Below, piece after piece: positions 32,799 through 41,536 of a DNA stretch of 64,000 bases. The position numbers and the translations under genes were made by a program. The DNA is from Solihabitans fulvus. GTDB taxonomy: Bacteria > Actinomycetota > Actinomycetes > Mycobacteriales > Pseudonocardiaceae. How positions within the stretch are numbered: the stretch's first letter is position 1; each line of letters begins with the position of its first letter. The stretch lies in NCBI RefSeq assembly GCF_008386585.1, contig NZ_VUOB01000028.1, positions 1 through 64,000 on the forward strand, read 5' to 3'. A model generated the notes under the pieces. The model did no database searches. It saw nothing but the letters and a program-made list of their open reading frames with translations, and was not told the origin of the DNA.

Positions 32799-34372
32799 CG
32801 AACCAGACCCTCTACCAGTGGTTCCTCGCCTCGGCGGACGCGCACCCCGACCACATGGCGCTCGAGGTCACCACGACCTCGCTGACCTACGCCGAGCTGC
32901 GCGCGACCGTGGAGCGGATGTCCGCGCTGATGCACGACACGCTCGGCGGGCCGCCGCGACGGGTCGGGCTGCTCACCTCGCGCAGCCTGGTCGGCTACGT
33001 CTCCTACCTTGCCGCGCAACGGCTCGGCGCCACCTGCGTGCCGCTGAACCCGGCCGCCGCGGCGTCGCGCAACCTGGCCATCACCGAGGACGCTGGCCTC
33101 GACCTGACCGTCGTCGACGACACCAGCGGCGACGGCGCGGCCGAGTACCGGGTGGCCACGGACGTGCCGATCCTGGACATGACCGGCGGCCGCCCGCGCG
33201 ACCTGCTCGACGCGGACCGGTCCGCGACCATCCCGCCGGGAGTCGACCGCACGACGGACGACATCGCCTACATCATCTACACCAGCGGCACCACCGGGAA
33301 GCCCAAGGGCGTGCCAACCACGCACGCCAACGTCTCCGCGTTCCTGGACGACGTGATCCCCCGCTACTTCCTGACGCCCGGCTCGCGGGTCTCGCAGACC
33401 TTCGAGATGTCCTTCGACGGGTCGATCGTGGAGATCTTCGGCAGCTGGGGCTCCGGCGCGACCCTGTGCGTCGCGCAGCACACCGACGTGTTCACGCCGG
33501 TGAAGTTCGTCAATGCCAAGCGGTTGACGCACTGGATGTCCGTGCCGTCGCTGATCTCCTTCGCCAAGCGCCTGCGCGCGCTGGCTCCTGGCAGCATGCC
33601 GAACCTGCTCGGCGGGTTCTTCGGCGGCGAGGCGCTGACCATGGAGCACGTGCAGGCCTGGTCGAGTGCCGCGCCCAAGGCCCGCATCTTCAACTGCTAC
33701 GGCCCAACCGAGACCACCGTGACGGTGACCGGCTACCAGGTGCCGCTGGCGCAGGACGAGTGGGTGGAGACCTCCAACCGGTCCATCCCGATCGGCGAGC
33801 TGTACCCGCACATGGAGTACGTACTGCTCGACAGCGACCTGCTGCCCGGCGAGGACGGCGAGCTGTGCATCCGTGGGCCGCAACGGTTCCCCGGCTACCT
33901 CGACCCGAGCGAGAACGCGAACCGCTTCGTGTCCTTCGACGGTCGGACCGCACAGATCTACGACAGCACCGAGCCGCTGACCGAGGACCACTGGTACCGC
34001 ACCGGCGACCGAGTCCGCAGGGAGCGCGGCGAACTGGTGCACCTCGGCCGAATCGACGACCAGATCAAGATCCGGGGCAACCGGGTCGAGCTCGGCGAGA
34101 TCGAGTCGGCGCTGCGCAAGCACCCGGACATCGCCGAGGTCGTGGTGATCACCGTGACCGCGCAGGACGGCGAGATGGACCTGCACGCGCTGTACACCGG
34201 CGGCGAGGTGTCCGACGCGGAGTTCGCCGGCCTGGTCGACCAGCTGCCCCAGTACATGCACCCGCGCGGATTCCACCACCGCCAGGAGATCCCGCTGACC
34301 ACGGTCGGCAAGGTGGACCGCAAGCGACTGTCGGAGGAGTTCGGCAGGATCCCGACGGTGAGCGCCCGATGA
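32795..34372 (+). CDS. Free-standing adenylation domain (A1)
   Basis: 525 residues, with ATGA overlap to the PPTase. Complete A-domain motifs: YTSGTTGKPKG, NCYGPTETTVT, YRTGDRV, GRIDDQIKIRGNRVE, and the A10 lysine in TVGKVDRKR. The hand-aligned binding-pocket code is D-G-V-M-F-G-C-V-T-K, which I cannot assign. It lacks a carrier domain, so it must load the free PCP, the BtrH-fused carrier or the C-PCP-TE protein. It is a close paralogue of the A domain at 36849 (both have THWxSVPSxIS and RLRxLxPGSMP). Confidence 0.9.
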   Translation: MTNQTLYQWFLASADAHPDHMALEVTTTSLTYAELRATVERMSALMHDTLGGPPRRVGLLTSRSLVGYVSYLAAQRLGATCVPLNPAAAASRNLAITEDAGLDLTVVDDTSGDGAAEYRVATDVPILDMTGGRPRDLLDADRSATIPPGVDRTTDDIAYIIYTSGTTGKPKGVPTTHANVSAFLDDVIPRYFLTPGSRVSQTFEMSFDGSIVEIFGSWGSGATLCVAQHTDVFTPVKFVNAKRLTHWMSVPSLISFAKRLRALAPGSMPNLLGGFFGGEALTMEHVQAWSSAAPKARIFNCYGPTETTVTVTGYQVPLAQDEWVETSNRSIPIGELYPHMEYVLLDSDLLPGEDGELCIRGPQRFPGYLDPSENANRFVSFDGRTAQIYDSTEPLTEDHWYRTGDRVRRERGELVHLGRIDDQIKIRGNRVELGEIESALRKHPDIAEVVVITVTAQDGEMDLHALYTGGEVSDAEFAGLVDQLPQYMHPRGFHHRQEIPLTTVGKVDRKRLSEEFGRIPTVSAR

Positions 34373-36750
34373 CGACCGTCGACGCTCGGGTCGACACCTT
34401 CACCGTGCCGGCCACCCCGATGCAGGAAGCCCTGTGGTGGGTGCACCAGCGGGCCAGGAACCAGTCGGTCTACAACCTCACGCTGCGGCTGGCCTGCGAT
34501 CGCGCCCCGGACACCGACGCGCTCGCGGCGGCGTGGCAGACCGTGATCGACCGGCACGAGGCGATGCGCACCTCGGTCGTCCAGCAGGACGGCACGATCA
34601 CGCTGGTCGTGCTGCCGAAGGTGACCGCGACCATGCAACGGGTCGAGGTGGACGATCCCGGCACGGCGCCGGTGGACACGCTGTTGCGGCTGCTGGCCGA
34701 GGAGATCCACGAGCAGACGATCGACCTGAGCCGGGCGCCCCTCGCCCGGCTGACCACGGTCCGAGTCGGCACCGAGCACGAACTCGTGCTGACCGTGCAC
34801 CACGTCGTGCTGGACGGCTGGGCGCTCCAACTGCTCCTCACGGACCTTTCGACCGCCTACCAGGCGATCGTGCGCGGCGACCGGCCAGAGTTCGAGGCCG
34901 AGGCGGTGCCGTTCTCCGTCTACGCGCGGGAGTCCGTCGCCGCGAGGGACGCCGGCGAGTGGCAGCCGAGCCTGGACCACTGGCGGTCCACATTGGACGG
35001 CGCGGTGTCGACCACGGTGGCGGCCGACCACGACAGGTTCGCCGGCACCGGGGCCGCCGGTGTGACGCTGCGCTACGCGTTCAGCCGCGAGGCCAACGAG
35101 GGTGTCGCGGCGCTCGGCAAGGTCACGTTCGGCACGCCGTTCGCGGTCATGCTGGCCGCGATGCAGGTCGTGCTCGCGCGCGGCGGCGCAGGCGAGGAGG
35201 TGTCGGTCGGGGCCGTGATTGCCAACCGGATGACGCCACGGGACCAGGCGCTGGTCGGCTACACGGCCAACCTGTGCATCGCCAGGGCGACGATCGGCGA
35301 CGAGGACACTCTCGCGGACGTCGTCGGCCGGTCGCGCGACGCGATGTGGACGATGTTGGCGCACCAGAACGTGCCGTACTCGGCGGTGTTCGGCTCGCTG
35401 ACCGAGTCGACCCAGGCGATGCTGAACGACTACGCGCCGCTGCTGCTGAACTACCTCGGCCCGATCGGCATCGGGGCGATGCTTGGCGACATCACCCTGA
35501 CGCAGCACCTCACCCCCAACCGGGCGGCCAGGTCGGACATCGCGATCGCGTTCTGGGAGATCGACGGCGGCGGGTATCTCGCGGAGATCGAGTACAACAC
35601 CGGCCGCTACGAGAGGCAGACGGTGCAGCGGCTGCTGCACGACCTGGACTCGGTCCTCGCGGCCGACCCGCAGGCCACGGTGTCCGGCCTCGAGGTCAGG
35701 TCCCGCGCGGTCGCCGGCTTCGTCGACCACCGGCCGGCCGAGGCGCCCCCGGCCGCGCGCCTGCCCAATTCGCCGCTGTGGCAGCAGGTTGGCCACATCT
35801 GGCGGGAGGTGCTCGGCGACGACCCGCACGACCAGGACGAGGACTTCTTCGCTATGGGCGGCCGGTCGCTGAAGGTGTTGCAGCTGGCCGCGGCGATCGA
35901 GTCGGAGACCGGGCACTCGCTCGACCTGATCCGGTGGCTGGCCGAGCCGACCCCGCGTCGGCTGGTCGACCAGCTCACCGAGGACCGGCCGACCACGGTC
36001 AGCACGCTGGTCGTGCTGCGCGAGGGCGACGGGCCGCACCTGCACCTGGTGCACGGGGCCGGTGGCGCGGCGCACGACTACCGCGCCCTGCTGGTCGCGC
36101 TGCCCTCGGGCTGGCGGGTCACGCTGTCGCAGGAGCGCGAGCCCCTGCCCGGCGTGCCGGAGATGGCGGCCAGCTACCGCGCCGACCTCGACGCGGCCGG
36201 GCTGCGGCCGGATCTGTTGTGCGGCTGGTCGATGGGCGGCCAGATCTGCTTCGAGCTGGCCGCGGGCTACCCGGAGCCGCCGCGCCTCGCCGTGCTCGAC
36301 GCGGCCCCGCCGGTCGGCTACGAGAACGACGCGGACCGCGAGGCGGAACGTCTCGACTCGTTCGTCGCGACGGTCTGCGGCTCGCTCGACGTCGACCTGG
36401 CCGGTTCGCTTCCGGTGACCAGCGGCGACAATCCCGAGCTGGCGATGCGGGCGCTGGCCGCCTGTCTCGGCGCCGCCGGGGAGACCGTGCCGGCCGCCAC
36501 GCTGATCGAGCGCTGGGGCACCTACCGCAGGCACACCCTCGCGGTGTCCGCCTACGTGACCGACCGGGTGCTGGCGGCGCCCGTCCTGCTCGTCGGCGCG
36601 CAGCTGCTGGACGTGCAGCTCGACCAGTGGGCGCAGCGCTTCGCCACGCCACCGCACCGGATCCGGATCGACACGACCCACTACGGCCTGCTCGGGCCTG
36701 AGTTCGCCGACCAGCTCGCGGCCGAGATCCAGTCCCTCATGGAACGCTGA
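34369..36750 (+). CDS. NRPS module C-PCP-TE lacking an A domain
   Basis: 793 residues. The condensation domain (about 10-430) has HHVVLDG (His144, His145, Asp149). A carrier domain follows with Ser500 in GGRSLKV, then a thioesterase domain (about 540-790) with Ser621 in GWSMGG and a C-terminal catalytic His in DTTHYGLLG. There is no adenylation domain, so the extender amino acid must be loaded in trans. This is the release module. ATGA overlap with A1, and a strong terminator starts 11 bp after the stop. Confidence 0.92.
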   Translation: MTTVDARVDTFTVPATPMQEALWWVHQRARNQSVYNLTLRLACDRAPDTDALAAAWQTVIDRHEAMRTSVVQQDGTITLVVLPKVTATMQRVEVDDPGTAPVDTLLRLLAEEIHEQTIDLSRAPLARLTTVRVGTEHELVLTVHHVVLDGWALQLLLTDLSTAYQAIVRGDRPEFEAEAVPFSVYARESVAARDAGEWQPSLDHWRSTLDGAVSTTVAADHDRFAGTGAAGVTLRYAFSREANEGVAALGKVTFGTPFAVMLAAMQVVLARGGAGEEVSVGAVIANRMTPRDQALVGYTANLCIARATIGDEDTLADVVGRSRDAMWTMLAHQNVPYSAVFGSLTESTQAMLNDYAPLLLNYLGPIGIGAMLGDITLTQHLTPNRAARSDIAIAFWEIDGGGYLAEIEYNTGRYERQTVQRLLHDLDSVLAADPQATVSGLEVRSRAVAGFVDHRPAEAPPAARLPNSPLWQQVGHIWREVLGDDPHDQDEDFFAMGGRSLKVLQLAAAIESETGHSLDLIRWLAEPTPRRLVDQLTEDRPTTVSTLVVLREGDGPHLHLVHGAGGAAHDYRALLVALPSGWRVTLSQEREPLPGVPEMAASYRADLDAAGLRPDLLCGWSMGGQICFELAAGYPEPPRLAVLDAAPPVGYENDADREAERLDSFVATVCGSLDVDLAGSLPVTSGDNPELAMRALAACLGAAGETVPAATLIERWGTYRRHTLAVSAYVTDRVLAAPVLLVGAQLLDVQLDQWAQRFATPPHRIRIDTTHYGLLGPEFADQLAAEIQSLMER

Positions 36751-36760
36751 CCCGCCACAA

Positions 36761-36798
36761 CCGATGGGGGGCACCGCACACGCGGTGCCCCCCATCGG
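36761..36798. terminator. Bidirectional hairpin terminator between NRPS operon and A2
   Basis: A perfect 17-bp inverted repeat, ccgatggggggcaccgc / gcggtgccccccatcgg, separated by the 4-base loop acac. It lies between the converging C-PCP-TE gene and the A2 gene and should stop transcription from both sides. Confidence 0.9.
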
Positions 36799-36848
36799 GC
36801 GTTCTGCTGGCTGTTCGGCGCGGCGCGCGTCAGGCGTCCTGGTGCGCG

Positions 36849-38423
36849 TCAGGCGTCCTGGCGGTCGTCCAGCTCGGCGGCCAGCCTGCGGCGGTCGACC
36901 TTGCCGCTCGCGTTGACCGGGAACGTGTCCACGTGATGCACGGAGCTCGGCACCATGTACGCGGGCAGCCTGCCGCCCACCACGGCGGTCAGCTCGTCCT
37001 CGGCCACGGCCTCGCCGGTGTACAGCGCGTGCAGCAGGAGCTCGCCGCCCTGTTCTGGCGCGGCCAGCACGACGACGTCCAGCACGGCCGGATGCGACCG
37101 CAGCGCCGACTCGATCTCGCCGAGCTCGATGCGGTAGCCGTGGACCTTGACCTGATCGTCCAACCGTCCTATGTGGACGATCTCGCCGTGCTCGATCCTG
37201 ACCCGGTCGCCCGTGCGGTACCAGTCGGACGGGAGCACCGGGCCTTCGACCACGGTGAACCGCTCCTCGCCGCGCAGGAACCGGCCGCGGTCGTGCGCGG
37301 GATCGAGGTATCCGTCGAACCGCTGGGCGCCGCGCATGCACAGCTCTCCGTCGGTGCCGACCGTGCCGTCCTCGGTCACCAACACCGCGTCGAGCCGGTC
37401 GTAGGCCGGCCCGATCGGCAGGGTGCCGTTCGAGGTCTCCGGCCAGTCGGCGGGGTCGGCCGGCAGCCGATACGCCGTGCAGGTGACGGTCAGTTCGGTT
37501 GGGCCGTAACCGTTGTCCAGCACGCTGGCCGGCGCGGCGGCCGCCCAGGCGCGCGCCTGCGCCACCGTCAGCGTCTCGCCGGCGAAGACGCTCCAACGCA
37601 GCCCTGGCATGCTGCCGGGGCGCAGCCCGCGCAGCCGCCTGGCCAGCGAGATCACCGAGGGCACGGAGAACCAGTGCGTGATCCCCCTGCCGGCGACGAA
37701 CCGCGCCGGGGTCAGCACCTCGGCCTGCTGCGGCACCACGAGCGTGGCGCCGGTGCTCCAGGCCGCGAACAGGTCGAACACGGACGGGTCGAAGGTCAGC
37801 TCGAAGACCTGCGACAGCCGGCAGCCCGGCCGCACCTCGTACCGCTCGACGCAGAACGCGAGGTAGCTCGTCACGTTGCTGTGCCGGATCGGCACGCCCT
37901 TCGGGGTGCCCGTGGATCCCGACGTGAACAGGACGTAGGCGACGTCCTCTGGCTTGCCGTCGTAGGCGGCCTCCCACGCGGCGGGCAACCCCTCGCGCCA
38001 CGCGCCGTGCAGCGGCAGCGCGACGATGTCACCGCCGTCGAGGACCTCCTCCGCCTGCGCCGCACCGGACTCGTCGACCACCACGACGTCCACGCCCACC
38101 GCCGCGCACATCCCGCGATTGCGGCCGGCGGGGAAGGCCGGGTTGAGCGGCACGACGATCGCGCCGAGCCGCAGCGCGGCCAGGTATCCCGCGTAGGCCG
38201 CGAGGCTGCGGGTCGCGAGCAGGCCGACCGCGTGCGGGCGTCGTCCCGCGGTGTCCACGAGCGCCGCGGCGAGCCGGTCGACCAGCTCGACGAACTCGCG
38301 GTAGGTCGGGGCGTCCTCGCCGACCTCGATCGCCGTGGCGTCCGGGGACCGCCGCGCGGCCTCGCGGAACAGGCCGTACAACGTTGCGTGCTGATCGATC
38401 ACTGCGTGCCGCTCCCTGTTCAT
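36849..38423 (-). CDS. Free-standing adenylation domain (A2)
   Basis: 524 residues. Motifs: FTSGSTGTPKG, NGYGPTELTVT, YRTGDRV, GRLDDQVKVHGYRIE, and the A10 lysine in ASGKVDRRR. The hand-aligned pocket code is D-P-F-F-V-A-G-V-T-K, not one I recognise. Its start overlaps the MFS exporter stop (ATGA). The 3-prime end carries an 18-bp direct duplication (36825-36842 and 36844-36861), the second copy including the stop codon. Together with A1 it provides two free A domains for three carrier sites without a fused A domain. Confidence 0.9.
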   Translation of the reverse strand: MNRERHAVIDQHATLYGLFREAARRSPDATAIEVGEDAPTYREFVELVDRLAAALVDTAGRRPHAVGLLATRSLAAYAGYLAALRLGAIVVPLNPAFPAGRNRGMCAAVGVDVVVVDESGAAQAEEVLDGGDIVALPLHGAWREGLPAAWEAAYDGKPEDVAYVLFTSGSTGTPKGVPIRHSNVTSYLAFCVERYEVRPGCRLSQVFELTFDPSVFDLFAAWSTGATLVVPQQAEVLTPARFVAGRGITHWFSVPSVISLARRLRGLRPGSMPGLRWSVFAGETLTVAQARAWAAAAPASVLDNGYGPTELTVTCTAYRLPADPADWPETSNGTLPIGPAYDRLDAVLVTEDGTVGTDGELCMRGAQRFDGYLDPAHDRGRFLRGEERFTVVEGPVLPSDWYRTGDRVRIEHGEIVHIGRLDDQVKVHGYRIELGEIESALRSHPAVLDVVVLAAPEQGGELLLHALYTGEAVAEDELTAVVGGRLPAYMVPSSVHHVDTFPVNASGKVDRRRLAAELDDRQDA

Positions 38424-39763
38424 GCCTTCTTGTCGGTCGCTTCGACCGCTTCGACTGTCTCGGCCTCGCCGGCGTCGTCGGGCACGGGCGCGTCGACCTC
38501 CGCGACGGCCTCCCGCGTGATCACTCGCAGGAACGGGTAGATCAGCGCGACGCAGATGACCGCGAAGAACCCGAACGCCACGCGGAAGCCCAGCCACTGC
38601 GCGAGCCCGCCAGCGACGGCGGCGGCCACCGGGGTCATGCCCCAGGAGACCAGCCTGCTCGCCGCGTTGAACCGGCCGAGCAACTCATTGGGCACCAACG
38701 ACTGCGAGATCACCCTGGAGTTGACCGTCCACATCGTGCCGCCGATCCCCGCGAAGAACGCGGCGACCCCGACCAGCCAGGCGCTGGACGGCGTGGCGGG
38801 CAGCAGCGCGGGCACGCCGACCATCAGCACCGTGCAGATGATGTTGACGAACATCACCCACCGCCTGCCGAGCAGCCGGTTCATCGGCCCGACCAGCGAG
38901 GTGCCGACCACGCCGCCCGCGCCGAGGCTGGTCAGCAGGAAGCCGAACTGCTTCGAGGTCAGGTCCAGCGGGCCGCCGACGGCGTACGCGGGAATGATGG
39001 CGTACCAGGCGGCCCAGCAGCCGGACATGAACGTGATGAGCACGGCCATCGTGCGCAACAGCTTGTGTCGCAGCAGGAACTGGAGACCCTCGCGGATCTC
39101 GACGCGCGCCGGCCGCCGCTCCTTCGTCTTCTGCACGGTGAAGTTGCCGACCAGCATGGTCAGCAGCAGCGCGCCGATCAGGTAGACCGCCCCGGTGACC
39201 CCGAAGGCGATGGCGAAGCCCGCGGCGACCAGGAACCCGCCGATGGGCGCGCCGACGAAGCTGAAGCTGACGTACTCCGTTGCGGTCATCCGCGTGTTGA
39301 GCGACTGCCAGCGGCTCTTGGGCGCTACGGACGGGATGATCGACATCGCGGCCAGCTGCGCGACCACCTCGGCGACCCCGAGCACGAGCGCCACGGCGTA
39401 GATCAACGGCAGGGTGGTCGCGTTCAGGGCCACCGCGATCAGCATGACCACGATGGACGCCATCCGCGCGAACTCCGCGCCGACCATCAGGGAGCGCCGG
39501 TTCATCCGATCGACGAACACGCCGATGTGCAGCGCGGTGACCAACCACGGCAGCGTCAGCATGATCGCCACCGCGGCGATCAGCGCCGGCGAGCTGGTCA
39601 GCCGCGTGGCGAGCAGCGGAAGGGCCACCCGCATCACGGCGTCCGCGGTGTTCGTCGTGCCGGTGAAGGCGACCAACAGCCATTCGTTACGCCGGGCGGG
39701 CACCGGGTCCGGTGTCGACCCGACCCCCGATGTGGCCGAGACGGTCGAGGAATTCCCGGACAC
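38420..39763 (-). CDS. MFS transporter, probable product exporter
   Basis: 447 residues from a GTG at 39763 with GGAGG 5 bp upstream; longer starts add a region of no merit. Twelve hydrophobic segments are visible, with the MFS loop motif DRMNRRS between helices 2 and 3 and the cytoplasmic loop KTKERRPARVEI in the middle. The family (MFS_3/enterobactin-exporter-like) exports small molecules, including siderophores and macrolides. Cotranscribed with A2, so likely the self-resistance or export step of this cluster. Confidence 0.88.
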   Translation of the reverse strand: MSGNSSTVSATSGVGSTPDPVPARRNEWLLVAFTGTTNTADAVMRVALPLLATRLTSSPALIAAVAIMLTLPWLVTALHIGVFVDRMNRRSLMVGAEFARMASIVVMLIAVALNATTLPLIYAVALVLGVAEVVAQLAAMSIIPSVAPKSRWQSLNTRMTATEYVSFSFVGAPIGGFLVAAGFAIAFGVTGAVYLIGALLLTMLVGNFTVQKTKERRPARVEIREGLQFLLRHKLLRTMAVLITFMSGCWAAWYAIIPAYAVGGPLDLTSKQFGFLLTSLGAGGVVGTSLVGPMNRLLGRRWVMFVNIICTVLMVGVPALLPATPSSAWLVGVAAFFAGIGGTMWTVNSRVISQSLVPNELLGRFNAASRLVSWGMTPVAAAVAGGLAQWLGFRVAFGFFAVICVALIYPFLRVITREAVAEVDAPVPDDAGEAETVEAVEATDKKA

Positions 39764-40189
39764 GACACCTCCGCGTGTTCGCCGGATCTGGCTGAGGCAG
39801 CCGCCGTCATCCTCGACACCGCGCGACCCGGATGTCAAGAACCGTTACGGGACAACAACATTCGATTCGCATCAGGAAGGCCGGCGTACATCCACAGTCC
39901 ACCCAGCGGCGCGCTGAGCACCTGAAATCGCCGAAAGGGTAGCCATTGGTGTCCGAACGGGCAATCGCCGACCGACCATCACGCCGGACCGTTCCATCGC
40001 CATTCCATCCGGGCGGTCCGGACATGCGAAGACGCGCTGAGCAGCGGCGATGTGCGGCAAACGGGCTACTGACAACGACTTCTGGGTCCACATCGCTCGA
40101 TCACGTACGGTCGGCGACGGGGGATCAACCGGCCTCGGATCGGCCGCCGAATCGCGCCCCCGTTTCGCAGTCTTGGAGGACCACGAGGC
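39764..40189. other. 426-bp divergent intergenic region, MFS and oxidase promoters
   Basis: No gene is visible. The segment 39830-39960 is poorer in GC than its surroundings and probably holds promoters in both directions. A weak match to the 11-bp operator (catcgccattc catccgggcgg, 39995-40016) is present. A GAGG ribosome-binding site precedes the oxidase ATG. Confidence 0.45.
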
Positions 40190-41536
40190 ATGGGCACGTC
40201 AGCTTTGCAGTCCAGTGAATCCATCGCGGGCGCCGTCGCGGAGTTCGCCGACTCCGAGCCGTACCGCGCCAACCAGGGGCCGTTCGTGCGGGCGAACCCG
40301 TACCACCGCCCGCTGGACACGCAGCGGCTCGCGGCGATCGACTGGTCGAGGCGACTCACCGAAGACCAGTTCGTCTCCGACGACAGCCTGATGGCCAACC
40401 GGCTGCTGATGAACGTCTACGAGAGCGACGCGCTGTTCCTGCCGCGCGACGGCCTGCACGGCAAGGAGCGCGCCTTCGACGCCTTCTACAGCAGCAGGAA
40501 CCGCCTGCTGGCCGACCAGGTGCGCACCACGGCCGAGGACTTCGCGCTCGGCTTCCTTGAGGACAGCGTCAAGGTCACCGGGTCGTGGGAGGCCGACGCG
40601 ACGCTGGCGCACCTCGAGCGCACCATCGACGAGGCGGTGAACGCCGACCGGCCCGTGCTGCGGTCCGTCGAGACGGCTCCGGAGAACAAGCGGGCCGCCG
40701 AGATGCTCATCGCGCAGATGGCGCTGGACGGGCTGACCGAGGCCACCGCGATGTCGCAGAACCTCGGCGGCGCGTTCGGGCCGGAGCAGAGCGAGCTGTT
40801 CAAGATCTTCATCGACGAGTTCGGCTACGGCGTCTACGCGGCCAAGCACAGCACGCTGTTCACCGACCTGTGCGCCAGCACCGACATGTCCGCCGACGCG
40901 CACCACTACTGGTTCTTCTACCTGCCGACGTCCATCGCGGTGAACAACTACTTCTACACGGTGACGCACAACCGCACCGGGTTCTTCCGCTACATCGGCG
41001 CGATGGCCCTGCTGGAGGCCACCTTCGCGCCGTGGTTCGGGGCGCTCGGCAAGACGCTGCGCGCGGTGTACGGCGACAGCGTCGACCTCAAGTACTGCGA
41101 CGAGCACGCGCACATCGACCAGCACCACGGCCGGATGGCCGTGCACGACCTGCTGATGCCGCTGGCCCGCAAGCACGGCCCGATGGCCGCGCGCGGCCTG
41201 ATCCGGGGTGTCGAGGAGATCCGGCTGCTCGGCGCGCTGGCCGACGAGGACCTGATGGCGCAGCTCAAGTGGCGGCCCACCGCGGAGAAGTCCGACCTTT
41301 CCACCGTGGATACCAAGGACGTCGTCGACCTCACCGCCGCGACGCCCTTCGAGACCAGGGTGGCGGAGCGGGACTGCGCGGTGAACGTGCTCAGCGGCCG
41401 AGTGGACCTGCACTGGCGGGCGACCGGCGAGCCGCTGACGCTGACCGAGGGCGAGGCCGTCCGGGTGCCGGGCGGTCGGCTGTACGGGGTGCGGTCCGAG
41501 GTGGACACGACCATCGCCGTGAGCGACATCCGATGA
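40190..41536 (+). CDS. SznF-like heme-oxygenase-like diiron oxidase with degenerate cupin tail
   Basis: 448 residues, ATG at 40190 with GGAGG and GAGG upstream. The order is a helical N-terminus (1-150), a heme-oxygenase-like diiron domain (about 160-360) and a short cupin-like C-terminus (about 385-448), the architecture of SznF. Ligands Glu184, Glu210, His220, His306, Asp310 and His313 match SznF Glu189, Glu215, His225, His311, Asp315 and His318 (numbers from memory) with a constant shift of 5. SznF uses this domain to hydroxylate guanidine nitrogens of Ndelta-methylarginine and the cupin iron to form an N-nitrosourea. Here the cupin region has no HxH pair and only one His (408); GRLYG replaces an expected His with Tyr432. 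N-hydroxylation is likely; nitrosourea formation by this protein alone is not. Confidence 0.85.
   Translation: MGTSALQSSESIAGAVAEFADSEPYRANQGPFVRANPYHRPLDTQRLAAIDWSRRLTEDQFVSDDSLMANRLLMNVYESDALFLPRDGLHGKERAFDAFYSSRNRLLADQVRTTAEDFALGFLEDSVKVTGSWEADATLAHLERTIDEAVNADRPVLRSVETAPENKRAAEMLIAQMALDGLTEATAMSQNLGGAFGPEQSELFKIFIDEFGYGVYAAKHSTLFTDLCASTDMSADAHHYWFFYLPTSIAVNNYFYTVTHNRTGFFRYIGAMALLEATFAPWFGALGKTLRAVYGDSVDLKYCDEHAHIDQHHGRMAVHDLLMPLARKHGPMAARGLIRGVEEIRLLGALADEDLMAQLKWRPTAEKSDLSTVDTKDVVDLTAATPFETRVAERDCAVNVLSGRVDLHWRATGEPLTLTEGEAVRVPGGRLYGVRSEVDTTIAVSDIR

Noticed and set aside
33958-38001. A very long open frame on the minus strand across C-PCP-TE and A2
   Set aside because: It is antisense to well-supported NRPS genes, is rich in Arg/Gly/Val, and matches no domain outside the true A2 part. 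It is open only because of high GC in third codon positions.
36849-38423. A2 as an acyl-CoA ligase outside the NRPS system
   Set aside because: It has amino-acid A-domain motifs, closely resembles A1, and is cotranscribed with the exporter next to the NRPS operon.
40190-41536. Ordinary heme oxygenase or TenA-like protein
   Set aside because: The six carboxylate/histidine ligands in SznF spacing and the cupin-like tail fit a diiron oxidase, not a heme or thiamine enzyme.
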